64,000 nt of DNA, from positions 248,001 to 312,000 of the forward strand of contig JAUSNP010000006.1 of assembly GCA_030645735.1 (NCBI GenBank). Direction: 5' to 3'. Below, one piece after another: positions 1 to 9,145 of this stretch; positions within the stretch are counted from its first letter, which is position 1; each line of letters begins with the position of its first letter. The translations under genes and the position numbers were made by a program. This DNA comes from Candidatus Moraniibacteriota bacterium (GTDB lineage Bacteria > Patescibacteria > Paceibacteria > Moranbacterales > UBA2206). The notes under the pieces were generated by a model. That model saw nothing but the letters and a program-made list of their open reading frames with translations. It searched no databases and had not been told where the DNA came from.

Positions 1-384
1 TTTGCTGATAACAATATTTCTGTCCGTCGCCAATTTTTCAATAATCTTATTTTCGATCAATTTGTTCAGCAAATCTTTTTCTTTGATTTTCAGTCTCTTT
101 TGCCCATCAGCTGTGGCAAAATCAACTCGATAGCCAATGTCCGAAAAATTTTGATTTTCATAGAATTTTTTGACTGAGGCTAAATTGTCCGCCAATTCAC
201 CAGAGACCACTAAAGCATTTCCAGAAACAATCGCCACTGGAAAATGCAACAAATTAGCTGCCTTGCTTACTGCTGAATTGCGCATGCCAAAACCATAGAA
301 CAAAATTGCCATCGCCAAAACAAACGCCAAAAGTATAGCCAGACAGGATATGATAATTGTGCTTAGTTTGATATTTTTTTCCAT
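1..384 (-). CDS. SurA/PrsA-like peptidylprolyl isomerase, N-terminal part (runs off window)
   Basis: The reading frame is open from an ATG at 384 down to base 1, so only the first 128 residues are visible. They show a short cytoplasmic start, one membrane helix (about residues 8-28) and then an extracytoplasmic domain. The segment LLNKLIENKIIEKLATDRNI near the end of the visible part matches the N-terminal helical region typical of SurA/PrsA foldases, in which a conserved L-I-x-x-K-L/I helix precedes the parvulin domain. The parvulin domain would lie outside the window, so catalytic activity cannot be judged. It follows an FtsB-like gene by 13 bases and probably shares its transcript. An anchored extracytoplasmic chaperone is the best guess; another membrane-anchored protein with a similar helix is possible. 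Confidence 0.6.
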   Translation of the reverse strand, partial: MEKNIKLSTIIISCLAILLAFVLAMAILFYGFGMRNSAVSKAANLLHFPVAIVSGNALVVSGELADNLASVKKFYENQNFSDIGYRVDFATADGQKRLKIKEKDLLNKLIENKIIEKLATDRNIVISK

Positions 385-397
385 TGTGACTATATAC

Positions 398-793
398 TTA
401 ATATTTGAATAAATAATTCCACCACTTTTGATAATTCGGCAAAGATTCTTTCTTTTCTGGGCTGCTAATTCTGACGGGTTGTTCAACTGCGCTCTCCTTA
501 ACCATATTTGGCCGCACCACAATCAAGTGTTCGTCTGGCTTTTGCTTGTTCAATTCCTTGCTTTGTTTTTCAGCATAATCACTGCTTCCATAATAGGCCA
601 ATTTTTCTTGTAGCATGGAATTGTCTCGACTGATGCGGTCTTTTTCTTCTATCAAAGCATTGATGATGTCTTGTTTTTGTTTTTTCTGCTGTGTTTCTTT
701 GTAGATTGAAAAAATAACCAATCCCAGAATTACCACTCCCACCAGCAAACCGATTTTTATCAAAATTGGACTGATATTTATTTTGTCGCGCAT
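398..793 (-). CDS. FtsB/DivIC-like septum formation initiator protein
   Basis: The protein has 131 residues: a short basic N-terminus, one membrane helix (about residues 11-28), a heptad-rich coiled coil (about 30-66) and a low-complexity tail. This order, with the motif YYGSSDYAEKQSKELN after the coiled coil, is that of the FtsB/DivIC family, bitopic division proteins that join FtsL and FtsQ/DivIB at the septum. In the family the segment after the coiled coil binds FtsQ. The gene sits three bases after a 37-residue membrane peptide and before a SurA-like gene, suggesting a small envelope operon. Assignment rests on architecture and the short motif; FtsL-like proteins look similar. Confidence 0.75.
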   Translation of the reverse strand: MRDKINISPILIKIGLLVGVVILGLVIFSIYKETQQKKQKQDIINALIEEKDRISRDNSMLQEKLAYYGSSDYAEKQSKELNKQKPDEHLIVVRPNMVKESAVEQPVRISSPEKKESLPNYQKWWNYLFKY

Positions 794-796
794 AAT

Positions 797-910
797 CTAC
801 ATATTCATTAAGGCTGGAGCGACTGTAAAACCAATCATCGCCAAAACCGCCAAGATGGAAATTACCACCCAAAGCTTATGCATCAGCTTAGTTCTCTTTT
901 TTATACTCAT
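797..910 (-). CDS. 37-residue single-helix membrane peptide
   Basis: ATG at 908-910, stop TAG at 797-799. The peptide has a basic start (MSIKKRTKLMHKLW), one hydrophobic helix (about residues 14-32, VVISILAVLAMIGFTVAP) and ends just after it, consistent with a tiny inner-membrane protein with its N-terminus inside. It is separated from the FtsB-like start codon by only three bases, so the two are almost certainly cotranscribed and perhaps translationally coupled. Function is unknown; a small partner of the divisome or of the next gene is possible. No signal-peptidase cleavage pattern is convincing. Confidence 0.65.
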   Translation of the reverse strand: MSIKKRTKLMHKLWVVISILAVLAMIGFTVAPALMNM

Positions 911-980
911 AAAAAACAACTTTAAATTTCATTTAAAACCATATGGTTATTTTAGCAAATTTTGCCTCGCAAGACAACTA

Positions 981-1724
981 TTAGAACAACTTGTTTGGAC
1001 TTAGATATTTATCCAGGGTGAAAATCCAATTTTCATCGTTTTCTAAGCCATTCTCACGCGCCATCACTTTTTGATTGAAAAGCCATGCTAAATAGCCCAC
1101 GTCTTTTTTGGCCACTTCACTCACCTTCTCGCCCATATATTTTCCAAAATTGAATTTTTTGATCAAAACCGGACGAGCGGAAATTTCCATCATTTCTTGC
1201 AAAACTCTTTCTTCAGAGCTAAGGTCAATTAGCATTTGTTGAAAATATCTTTCGAAAAGTCGTTCCAAAACCCGCACATCTCCCAAGGCATCATGCGCTG
1301 AAGCGTTCTCGACTTCTAAATCAAAATAGTAACGCAAATATTGCAAATTATATTTCGGAATCTCGCCATCCACATCCAAGTGTTGCGCGATTTTCAAAGT
1401 ATCGATAATATTTTTGATCTCAATATTTTCTCGTTTCAAAATCCCCGCGTCAAACTGCGCATTGTGTGCCACCAAAATATTGTCGCCAGCAAAAATGTTT
1501 TCCACATCCGTTTTCATCTGTGAGCCCTCGAAAGATTCTTTGTCAGCCACCATTTTGTTGGTGATATGCGTCACTGACATCGCTTCAATTTCAATCGGCA
1601 CTGGCGGTTTGAAAAGCGCCTCAACTTCTTTGCCAGCAAATGAATAGGCCACCTGACACAATCGCCCATCTGCGCCAATACCAGTGGTCTCTGTGTCCAA
1701 AAATACTAAATTGCTTTTATTCAT
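981..1724 (-). CDS. DEDDh-family 3'-5' exonuclease (DnaQ-like)
   Basis: A 247-residue protein with all three exonuclease motifs: Exo I FLDTETTG (Asp10, Glu12), Exo II HNAQFDAGIL (Asp92) and Exo III with His144 and Asp149 in AHDALGDVRVL. These bind two metal ions and identify the DnaQ/RNase T superfamily of 3'-5' exonucleases. After the nuclease domain a segment around residues 190-225 (FGKYMGEKVSEVAKKDVGYLAWLF) resembles the small module found after some bacterial exonuclease domains, where a K-x-G-E-V and L-x-W-L pattern recurs. It may act in proofreading, repair or RNA trimming; the sequence does not decide which. It stands between lepA and the small membrane genes. Confidence 0.85.
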   Translation of the reverse strand: MNKSNLVFLDTETTGIGADGRLCQVAYSFAGKEVEALFKPPVPIEIEAMSVTHITNKMVADKESFEGSQMKTDVENIFAGDNILVAHNAQFDAGILKRENIEIKNIIDTLKIAQHLDVDGEIPKYNLQYLRYYFDLEVENASAHDALGDVRVLERLFERYFQQMLIDLSSEERVLQEMMEISARPVLIKKFNFGKYMGEKVSEVAKKDVGYLAWLFNQKVMARENGLENDENWIFTLDKYLSPNKLF

Positions 1725-1744
1725 ATTTTTTTATTTTTATTATA

Positions 1745-1800
1745 TTAGAAGTGATTTGCATATTCGCATCATTCGCATACATTCGTAGATTTGTATTATA
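1745..1800. repeat. TTCGCAT/ATTCGTAGA phrase repeat between lepA and the exonuclease
   Basis: The gap holds short reiterated phrases (tattcgcatcattcgcatacattcg in overlapping pieces) related to the CTCGCGAA...GCTAAT family at 17890, 61243 and 61918. It carries no gene. The relationship to the other copies is looser than among those three. Confidence 0.4.
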
Positions 1801-1803
1801 TTT

Positions 1804-3624
1804 TTATTTCTTCAACACCGCCAAAAAAGCATCCGATGGAATGTTGACCTTGCCGAGACTTTTCATTTTTTTCTTGCCGCGCTTTTGTTTGTCCAAAAGC
1901 TTATTTTTTCGCGTTACATCGCCGCCGTATAGATAGCCTGTCACATCCTTGCGATAGGGCTGAATGTTTTCACGCGCGATGATTTTTCCACCAATGGCTG
2001 CCTGCAAAATAATCAAAAAGTTTTGTTTCGGCACTGAATTTTTCAATTTTTCTACAATCGCCTTGCCTTCGCTGACCGCCTTTTCTCTCGGCACGATGCG
2101 AGAAAAAGCTTCATATTTCTCACCAGCGACCAAAATATCCATCTTCACCAAATCGTTCGGTCGATAGTCTCTGATTTCATAATTGAGTGATGCATAGCCC
2201 GAAGACGCGCTTTTCAAATCATCATGCAAATTCGTAATCACATCCGTCAGTGGACAATCGAAAGTCAAAATGATTCTTTCGCTATCGATATATTCCGTAT
2301 TCACATATTGTCCGCGCGTGTTGCGCATCACTTCCATAATTGAACCGAGATAGTTAGCTGGCGAAATGACATCTAATTTAGCATAGGGTTCATAAATTTT
2401 GTCCAAAACTGAAGCATCAGGCATTTCCGTGGCTGAATAAATCTTGGTGCGCCCAGGTTTATTTTTGACTTCAATTTCATACACAACACTGGGCGTGGTG
2501 ATGGTTGGACTAATTTCAAATTCTCGTTCCAATCTTGATTGAATGATTTCCAAATGCAACATACCCAAAAATCCGCAACGAAAACCACGGCCAAGTGCCT
2601 GGCTCGACTCTGGTTCAAATTCAAAAGCGGCGTCATTGAGTTTCAATTTATCCAATGCGTCGCGCATGAAGTTATAATCATCACCTTCAGTTGGATAGAA
2701 AGACGCATACACCATTGGGGTCACTTTCTTGTAACCTGGCAACGGCGTGATCAAATTGGTTTTGGCGCGCTTATCTTTTTCATACATCAGAGTGTTGGTG
2801 ATGGTGTCACCCACGCGGCAAAACTCCACGCTTTTGAAACCCGTCGCCAAATAACCAATGTCGCCTGCTGTCAAAAGATCAAACTTTTGCATATCTGGCT
2901 TGAAATATCCCACTTCCACCACATCACTATCTGCCATACCAGCCATCATCGTCACTTCGTCATCACGCTTCACTCGACCATCCAAAACTCGCACATAGGC
3001 CACCACGCCTTTATAGGTGTCATATTTTGAATCAAAAATCAAAGCGCGCAAAGGTTTTTCAGCGTCGCCTCGCGGATGTGGAATTGTGCGCACAATTTCT
3101 TCCAAAAGTTTATCCACGCCCAAACCAGTCTTGCCAGACACTTCAAAAATTTCTTCTTCTTTGCAACCCAAAACATGAATAATTTCTTTTTTGACTTTCG
3201 GCGCATCGGCATTGGGCAAATCCACCTTGTTGACCACGGGAATGATTTCCAAACCCTGCTCAATCGCTAGATATAAATTCGACAAAGTCTGCGCCTGCAC
3301 GCCCTTGGTGGCATCCACCAACAGCACCACGCCTTCCACTGCGGCCAATGACCTTGAGACTTCATAACCAAAGTCGACATGTCCTGGAGTGTCGATCAAA
3401 TTCAAAACATATTTTTGCCCATCCAATTCATAATTCATTCGCACGGGTTGCAATTTGATGGTGATGCCACGCTCGCGCTCCAAGTCCATTTGGTCCAATA
3501 GTTGCGCCTTCATATCGCGTTTTTCCACGGTTTTTGTCAATTCCAAAAAACGATCAGACAAGGTAGATTTCCCGTGATCGATATGCGCGATTATGGCAAA
3601 ATTTCGAACATTTTTCTGATTCAT
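1804..3624 (-). CDS. lepA: Elongation factor 4 (LepA), back-translocating GTPase
   Basis: The 606-residue length and collinear motifs identify LepA/EF4: G1 AHIDHGKST, G2 within RERGITIK, G3 DTPGHVDFGYEV, G4 NKVDLP, and the LepA-specific C-terminal region ending in the basic tail KRGKKKMKSLGKVNIPSDAF. LepA binds ribosomes and influences initiation and elongation, particularly under ionic stress. The switch-region sequence RDMKAQLLDQMDLERERGIT is canonical. Start ATG at 3624 fits the family N-terminus (NFAIIAHIDHGKST by residue 21). It follows murJ's coding region by about 55 bases and precedes the exonuclease gene. Confidence 0.98.
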   Translation of the reverse strand: MNQKNVRNFAIIAHIDHGKSTLSDRFLELTKTVEKRDMKAQLLDQMDLERERGITIKLQPVRMNYELDGQKYVLNLIDTPGHVDFGYEVSRSLAAVEGVVLLVDATKGVQAQTLSNLYLAIEQGLEIIPVVNKVDLPNADAPKVKKEIIHVLGCKEEEIFEVSGKTGLGVDKLLEEIVRTIPHPRGDAEKPLRALIFDSKYDTYKGVVAYVRVLDGRVKRDDEVTMMAGMADSDVVEVGYFKPDMQKFDLLTAGDIGYLATGFKSVEFCRVGDTITNTLMYEKDKRAKTNLITPLPGYKKVTPMVYASFYPTEGDDYNFMRDALDKLKLNDAAFEFEPESSQALGRGFRCGFLGMLHLEIIQSRLEREFEISPTITTPSVVYEIEVKNKPGRTKIYSATEMPDASVLDKIYEPYAKLDVISPANYLGSIMEVMRNTRGQYVNTEYIDSERIILTFDCPLTDVITNLHDDLKSASSGYASLNYEIRDYRPNDLVKMDILVAGEKYEAFSRIVPREKAVSEGKAIVEKLKNSVPKQNFLIILQAAIGGKIIARENIQPYRKDVTGYLYGGDVTRKNKLLDKQKRGKKKMKSLGKVNIPSDAFLAVLKK

Positions 3625-3679
3625 AGTATATCTAGCTTAGCCTAGAATCGCAGAATAATCAAGAATTATGAATAAACTC

Positions 3680-5326
3680 CTAAATCCCACTTACCTCTTC
3701 TGTGCTTTCGAGGATGATTTGTTTGTTTTTGAAAATCTTGCGAGTGAAGGAGTCACGGAACAAGATGAATTCTTCCAGCTTGAGTAGATAGCTAATCCCG
3801 ATGAAAATGGCAAAGCCTACGATTAGTGAAATGACTAGTTGCGCAAAAACACCCACGAAAGTGTCGAGATTTGCAAAGGAAGCAACTAGGTATTTTGTAA
3901 TTTGAATTCCAACACCCGCCACAACTGAAGCCACCGCAATTTTAGAAAGCGATTTGATGATATTTTTGTCATCCAGATTATCAAAACGCGCGCGCAAGAA
4001 AAACAACAACAAAAACATTTGCACAATATTGGCCAGTGAAAAAGCGATAGCTAAGCTCAAAATCTGAACATGACCAATCAGCAAAACCACTGTGATAATA
4101 TTTATTGCTTCCACCACAATAGCAATGTAAAAAGGGGTTTTTGTATCTTGCAAAGCATAAAAAGATCTGGCGAGAAGTTGCACTGCACTTTGCGCAAACA
4201 AACTAAAAGCCAAGATTCCCAAACATTGAAAAGTCAAAATGGTGTCCTCCCAATCGAATTTACCGGCACCTAGGACTACTCGCACAATTTGTGCCCGCAA
4301 CACAATCATAAACACACTCAGCGGAATAACGAAGAACAAAATCTGACGGAAAGTTTCCGAAAATGCTTGCACAAATTTTTCTTTTTCATCCTTAGCTGCC
4401 AAAGCCGCTAGAGTTGGAAAAACGGCAATGGAAAAAGAAATACCAAACACACTAAATGGCACACTGGCCAAGTTCTGGGAAAAATTAAAAACAGCCAAAC
4501 TACCGGCAGCCAAAGTTGAAGCAAAGATCGTGATGATCATCAAGTTGAACTGACTAATAGCAATGCCAGTCATTCTCGGCAACATCAAAGTGAAAACTTT
4601 GCGCACATTCTTGTTTTTCCAGGCTGAAACAAATTCCCAATTGTGCTGATAGCCCAATTTTCGCACCGTCACATATTGCAACAACATGTGCATCAAAGCG
4701 CCAAACACCACGCCCCAAGCCAAACCAACTGGTCCCAAAAATCTCACCAACACTGCAATACCAAAAATAATTCCAATGTTATACAACAGTGGCGCCACGG
4801 AATAGACTACGAAATGCTTCATAGATGTCAACACTCCACCCATAATCCCGCTGATGCCCAACAGAATCGGACTCAAAAACATAATGCGCGTAAACAACAC
4901 TACGCTTTCAATTTTTTCCGGTGAAAATCCCGGCGTAAGCAGTTTCATCAAAAATGGCGCAAAAATCGCACACACAGCAGAAACCAACACAATAAACAGC
5001 AAGGCTAGATTCATAATGCCATTAGTCAATTTCCAAGCTTCTTCATCATTATCTTGACTGCGTAGTCCCGTAAACACTGGAATAAAAGCCGCGCTCATCG
5101 CGCCCAAAATCAACAAATTGTAAATCAAATCTGGCACCCGAAAAGCCGCATAATAGACATCCAGTGTGTCGCCTGCGCCAAAAGTTGAAGCCAGCATACG
5201 ATCGCGCACCAGACCCAAGAGATTGCTCAATAAGCCAGCTACCGTAATTACGAAAGCAGCTGAAATCACCGACTCAGTCGGCCGAGAATTCATAAGGAAA
5301 TTATTTTTAAAAAGTTTTTGAATCAT
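3680..5326 (-). CDS. murJ: Lipid II flippase MurJ (MviN family)
   Basis: 548 residues, about 14 hydrophobic segments and MOP/MviN signatures: SAAFVITVAGLLSNLLGLVRDRMLASTFG at the start (written here only in part), the stretch DVYYAAFRVPDLIYNLL, and FSLFAQSAVQLLARSFYALQDTKTP in the seventh-to-eighth helix region. MurJ moves lipid-linked peptidoglycan precursor across the cytoplasmic membrane. It lies with a DUF4012 protein and glycosyltransferases, consistent with an envelope-assembly cluster; mraY is also in this window (40732). The 13-base gap to the upstream DUF4012 gene suggests one transcript. An O-antigen-type flippase is less likely given the conserved MurJ N-terminus. Confidence 0.93.
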   Translation of the reverse strand: MIQKLFKNNFLMNSRPTESVISAAFVITVAGLLSNLLGLVRDRMLASTFGAGDTLDVYYAAFRVPDLIYNLLILGAMSAAFIPVFTGLRSQDNDEEAWKLTNGIMNLALLFIVLVSAVCAIFAPFLMKLLTPGFSPEKIESVVLFTRIMFLSPILLGISGIMGGVLTSMKHFVVYSVAPLLYNIGIIFGIAVLVRFLGPVGLAWGVVFGALMHMLLQYVTVRKLGYQHNWEFVSAWKNKNVRKVFTLMLPRMTGIAISQFNLMIITIFASTLAAGSLAVFNFSQNLASVPFSVFGISFSIAVFPTLAALAAKDEKEKFVQAFSETFRQILFFVIPLSVFMIVLRAQIVRVVLGAGKFDWEDTILTFQCLGILAFSLFAQSAVQLLARSFYALQDTKTPFYIAIVVEAINIITVVLLIGHVQILSLAIAFSLANIVQMFLLLFFLRARFDNLDDKNIIKSLSKIAVASVVAGVGIQITKYLVASFANLDTFVGVFAQLVISLIVGFAIFIGISYLLKLEEFILFRDSFTRKIFKNKQIILESTEEVSGI

Positions 5327-5338
5327 ATTTTTATTTAG

Positions 5339-7942
5339 TTACAGAGCCTTAACAAACGCTACGCCTAAAAATTTATCTGTTTTCAAATCAGTTTCTTTTT
5401 TAATAGAGTTGCCTTCTCGAACAGCATCTTCTGGATAATTCCAAATTGTTTTTAAATTATCAGGATAAATAATTTGTGAAATAAACTGGCTGCCCACACT
5501 GCCAGATTGTTTTTGCGCTAGCAATGAATAGCTATCCGCCGCCGTGCCAGAAGTCGAATTTGAGAAAATTTTGAAAGGTAATAAATATTTATATGTCACT
5601 TCCACTGTTTCCTGCGGACTGACATAAATCCAATTGGCAAACACGGTTTTATCGGAATCTTCATAAACTCGCGTGCCACTCTCTTCATCAATTACAATTG
5701 AATCTTCTTCTGTCTGCACTTGCGCGTCATGTTTGAAGGCCAACGCCGCATAATCTAACGGCGGAGTATTGAACTCACGGGTCTGTCCCTGCGCTGAAAT
5801 CAAAGTTGAGCCTTTCGGTACATAAACGCGCATATAATCCGCGTTAACTTTGTTCCACCATTCCTTGTCCAAATTACCTCCATTATGATGACGCTTAACC
5901 GTCACCGTGTCAATCACTGAGCCATCAGATTGAATCTCAGCTTTGTGCGAAATGGTTTCGTCCACCACGCCATCCGTCTTATAACCATTTATATTAGTAT
6001 TGATTATGCTCAGATAATCTTTTTGCGTGTTCAAAACTTCGCCCGACCAACCGGCTTGCGACAAGATTTTTTCAATGTCATAATTTTTTGAATAAATCAA
6101 AATTTGTTTTTCATTCAAACTTTGCATCAAGACATTCATCGTCTTGGCCATATCAGCAAAATTTTTCGTCGTGAAAATTTTGTCTAAAATTTTCGGCGCT
6201 AAATCCGCCAAAATCTTTTTCGGTTCGTTCAATTCCTTATCATAATCCACTTCCACTTCATATTGAATTTGCTCGATGAAATTCTCGCTGTCCACTGTCA
6301 CGCCATAGTCTGGCATTTCAATCGGTCCAGTTACTGCCAAAAGTTTCTGCATCACCACTGGGGTCATCGTGATTACGCCGTCCACCGTAGGCCCACCCGT
6401 TTTTTCATAAAACCAAGCAGCCTTTTCGGCCGATTTTGGAAAATCAGGAAACCAATTACTGTCGTGCAAACTCCAAGCCGCGGAAATTTTTTGAATTGGC
6501 GCTGGTGGAATAATCTGTGCTCGCAATTGTCCATCTGGATTGAAGATTCCGTCAATGAAAAATTTCTTGATGCTGCCATTGGAAATGTCCATCAGGCCAT
6601 AGGTTCCAATAAATCCTCCTGTAGCGCGCATCTCTTGATTGTTTTGAAAAAGAAAAAGATATTTTCTTGGACCATTGCCACCCAGCACATCGATGAAAAT
6701 TTTACTATTATCCAGAAAATTAGACACGAAGTATTTTGCATCTGGTAATTTACCTTTCAACTCCACAAACTGCGCTCTTTGTGCTTCTGGAATATCAGAA
6801 ACATCCACCTTGTCCAAATTATCTTGCAAGTCATCTACTAGAGTTTTGATTTCTTGCAAATTGTTATCCGCATCTTGGAATATCTTCAAAAAAGAAACAG
6901 GCTCGCTATTCTTGTCCAAAGGATTTTTAATGCCATCCGCCGATTGCATAATCTCTCCAGCCAAAACTCCCATGCGCGACACATCCTTGCCAGCTTGCGC
7001 AATGTGCGCGCCGGAAGAAATTTTAGACAAACCTGGAATGAAATGAGAAGACTCCACCAAAATTTTTCCCAGACTATCAATATCTTTGGAAATTTCGCCA
7101 AATTTATCATAGGCCTCATTGAATTCAAATTTTGATTTGGCAAAATCCTTACCCGCCATACCATCCTTAGCCAGCGACAAATTCGCATAAGCATCCTTGC
7201 CCGTACCCAAAACATCATATTTGATTTTCATGCCACGATTGAAAAATCCAATGCCGAAAACCAAAACGAAAATGATGGTCGCCATGCCAGAAAAGGAAAA
7301 AGCAAATTTTTTATAATTATTTAGCGTGAATATTTCAGTCCAAGGAATTTCATTTTGTTCCTTATATTCATCAATTCTTTCAAAAAAATTATTCTGTGAA
7401 ATTTCACTGTCTATTTGACTTTTCTGTGCAAATTCCACATTCACATTTTGCACATTTTCCAATTCCGGATAGAGCGACACTTCTTCATGCAGAACCATCC
7501 TCTCTGGTGCGGATTTTTCTTGTGGCATAAAATATTCAGAATCAAATACAACTGATTCCTGCGGAACTTTTTTAATCTCCGCAATTACTGGTACACTTTC
7601 TCGTCGCACGGCTGGCTCTGGAGCTTGGTATTCAGATTTAAAAACTACTGGTACGCTGTCTGACCGAAAGGTTTCACCAAAACGATACACCATCGCCATT
7701 TGCTCTTCCTTTGGCTTTGCTATAACATTCTGCACGATACCATCGCTTCTCCTGACATCTTGGAAATTTTGTCCACCATGTTGCAGTGGAACAGTTTTCT
7801 GTTTTGCAACTTTTTCAGTTCTTTCAAATTGCAAAACCGCACCACTTAGTTTGATTTTTTCCAAATCCAAATCACCCGCCGCATTGACTGGTTTTACATC
7901 AAACATCTGTGGGATTATTTTATTTCGATTTTTGTTTTGCAT
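5339..7942 (-). CDS. DUF4012 domain-containing membrane protein
   Basis: The start chosen is the ATG at 7942 (MQNKNRNKII), which overlaps the stop of the upstream glycosyltransferase as TGATG; an ATG 18 codons earlier is also in frame but lies inside that gene. About 867 residues: a long polar, proline- and glutamate-rich cytoplasmic region (to about 215), one membrane helix (about 218-240), a helical segment, and then a large extracytoplasmic region carrying the DUF4012 signature (NNQEMRATGGFIGTYGLMD). DUF4012 proteins are common in CPR and Gram-positive surface-glycan clusters. Exact function is unknown; the setting suggests cell-surface assembly. Confidence 0.88.
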   Translation of the reverse strand: MQNKNRNKIIPQMFDVKPVNAAGDLDLEKIKLSGAVLQFERTEKVAKQKTVPLQHGGQNFQDVRRSDGIVQNVIAKPKEEQMAMVYRFGETFRSDSVPVVFKSEYQAPEPAVRRESVPVIAEIKKVPQESVVFDSEYFMPQEKSAPERMVLHEEVSLYPELENVQNVNVEFAQKSQIDSEISQNNFFERIDEYKEQNEIPWTEIFTLNNYKKFAFSFSGMATIIFVLVFGIGFFNRGMKIKYDVLGTGKDAYANLSLAKDGMAGKDFAKSKFEFNEAYDKFGEISKDIDSLGKILVESSHFIPGLSKISSGAHIAQAGKDVSRMGVLAGEIMQSADGIKNPLDKNSEPVSFLKIFQDADNNLQEIKTLVDDLQDNLDKVDVSDIPEAQRAQFVELKGKLPDAKYFVSNFLDNSKIFIDVLGGNGPRKYLFLFQNNQEMRATGGFIGTYGLMDISNGSIKKFFIDGIFNPDGQLRAQIIPPAPIQKISAAWSLHDSNWFPDFPKSAEKAAWFYEKTGGPTVDGVITMTPVVMQKLLAVTGPIEMPDYGVTVDSENFIEQIQYEVEVDYDKELNEPKKILADLAPKILDKIFTTKNFADMAKTMNVLMQSLNEKQILIYSKNYDIEKILSQAGWSGEVLNTQKDYLSIINTNINGYKTDGVVDETISHKAEIQSDGSVIDTVTVKRHHNGGNLDKEWWNKVNADYMRVYVPKGSTLISAQGQTREFNTPPLDYAALAFKHDAQVQTEEDSIVIDEESGTRVYEDSDKTVFANWIYVSPQETVEVTYKYLLPFKIFSNSTSGTAADSYSLLAQKQSGSVGSQFISQIIYPDNLKTIWNYPEDAVREGNSIKKETDLKTDKFLGVAFVKAL

Positions 7943-9075
7943 CAATTTAAAACATTTTTGTAAATTTCTTGGGTTTCCTGCGCCATTTTTTTCCAACTAT
8001 AAATCTTGGTTTGTTCAAAGCCTTTCTTAATCAAATCTGCGCGCAGTTCATTGTTGCTGATTATTTCCTGCATTGCCCGCGCAATCGCCGTCATGTCGAG
8101 ACCATCAAAGAAATGCGCGCTTTCACCCAACACTTCTCGCATACATGGATGATCCGAAGAAATGACCGGCACGCCCTTGCTCATTGCTTCTAGGGGTGGC
8201 AAACCAAAACCCTCATAGAGTGACGGGAAAACATTGGCCAATGACTGATGAAACAACAAGTCCAATGTGTGATCAGAAATGTCTGACAGCAGGATGATGT
8301 TGCCGATTTTCTGATCAGTTATCAAGTTGCGCAAACGATCATAAAAATAATCCCGCTTACCTACCAACACCAATTGCAAATCGCTATTTTTTTGTAAAAC
8401 CTGAGCAAAAGCCAACACCAACCGCTCCAAATTTTTGTGTGGATAGGCATTGCCGACATAAATCAGATATGGTTTTATTATACCATATTTTTGCAAAATT
8501 TCTTGCGCATTTTTAGCGCTGAACATACAATGATCTTCGGCTGATTCGTAGGTCACAAAAATTTTATTTTCTACTGCCGTGCCATAGTTTTCTATGATAT
8601 CTTTTTTGGTGAATTGCGAGATAGTGACAATGCGCTTAGCGCGTGTAATAGCTAACTTAATAGCCATGCGATAAGCTAAAAATTTCAAACGATAAAAAAT
8701 TGGATGCAAAGTGCTATTCCTCACAGTCGGAAAATGCAATAAGGTCAAATCATGAATGGTCACTACAAACTTCTTGCAATACAAAATCGGCACATTGAAA
8801 TGTGGGAAGTGCATCAAATCCAAATTATATTTATACAAAGTCCAAGGGAAATATATTTGTTCAGCAAAAGTGTACCACTGATAGTCAGCTAGAACTTTTT
8901 TGAAATTGGGATTCTGGGGCTGATATTCTTCAAAATTTTCCTTTTTGAGAAACACAAAATACTCGTTCCCGTCACCCACCGAAACCTTTTCCAAATTCTC
9001 TACCAATTTTTGTGTATAGCGCCCCAAGCCCTTTTGTTTGATCCCAAAAAAGCGCGCATCAATGCCAATCCTCAT
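7942..9075 (-). CDS. GT4-family glycosyltransferase
   Basis: 377 residues with the two-domain GT-B fold pattern. The N-terminal GIDARFF...GLGRYTQKL segment and the C-terminal donor-site motif EGFGLPPLEAMSKGVPVISS (E-x7-E) are typical of GT4 enzymes that transfer sugars from nucleotide donors in glycan assembly. The stop codon overlaps the DUF4012 start codon, indicating translational coupling. The acceptor and sugar cannot be read from the sequence. It resembles the 388-residue glycosyltransferase at 12051-13217 in both the N-terminal G-I-D-x-R start and the donor motif. Confidence 0.92.
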   Translation of the reverse strand: MRIGIDARFFGIKQKGLGRYTQKLVENLEKVSVGDGNEYFVFLKKENFEEYQPQNPNFKKVLADYQWYTFAEQIYFPWTLYKYNLDLMHFPHFNVPILYCKKFVVTIHDLTLLHFPTVRNSTLHPIFYRLKFLAYRMAIKLAITRAKRIVTISQFTKKDIIENYGTAVENKIFVTYESAEDHCMFSAKNAQEILQKYGIIKPYLIYVGNAYPHKNLERLVLAFAQVLQKNSDLQLVLVGKRDYFYDRLRNLITDQKIGNIILLSDISDHTLDLLFHQSLANVFPSLYEGFGLPPLEAMSKGVPVISSDHPCMREVLGESAHFFDGLDMTAIARAMQEIISNNELRADLIKKGFEQTKIYSWKKMAQETQEIYKNVLN

Positions 9076-9145
9076 AGTCCAATTATACCACTAAAACGCC
9101 AAAAAAAGGAGCTTATCTCCCTCCGTAGAAACGCTTGAAATTATC

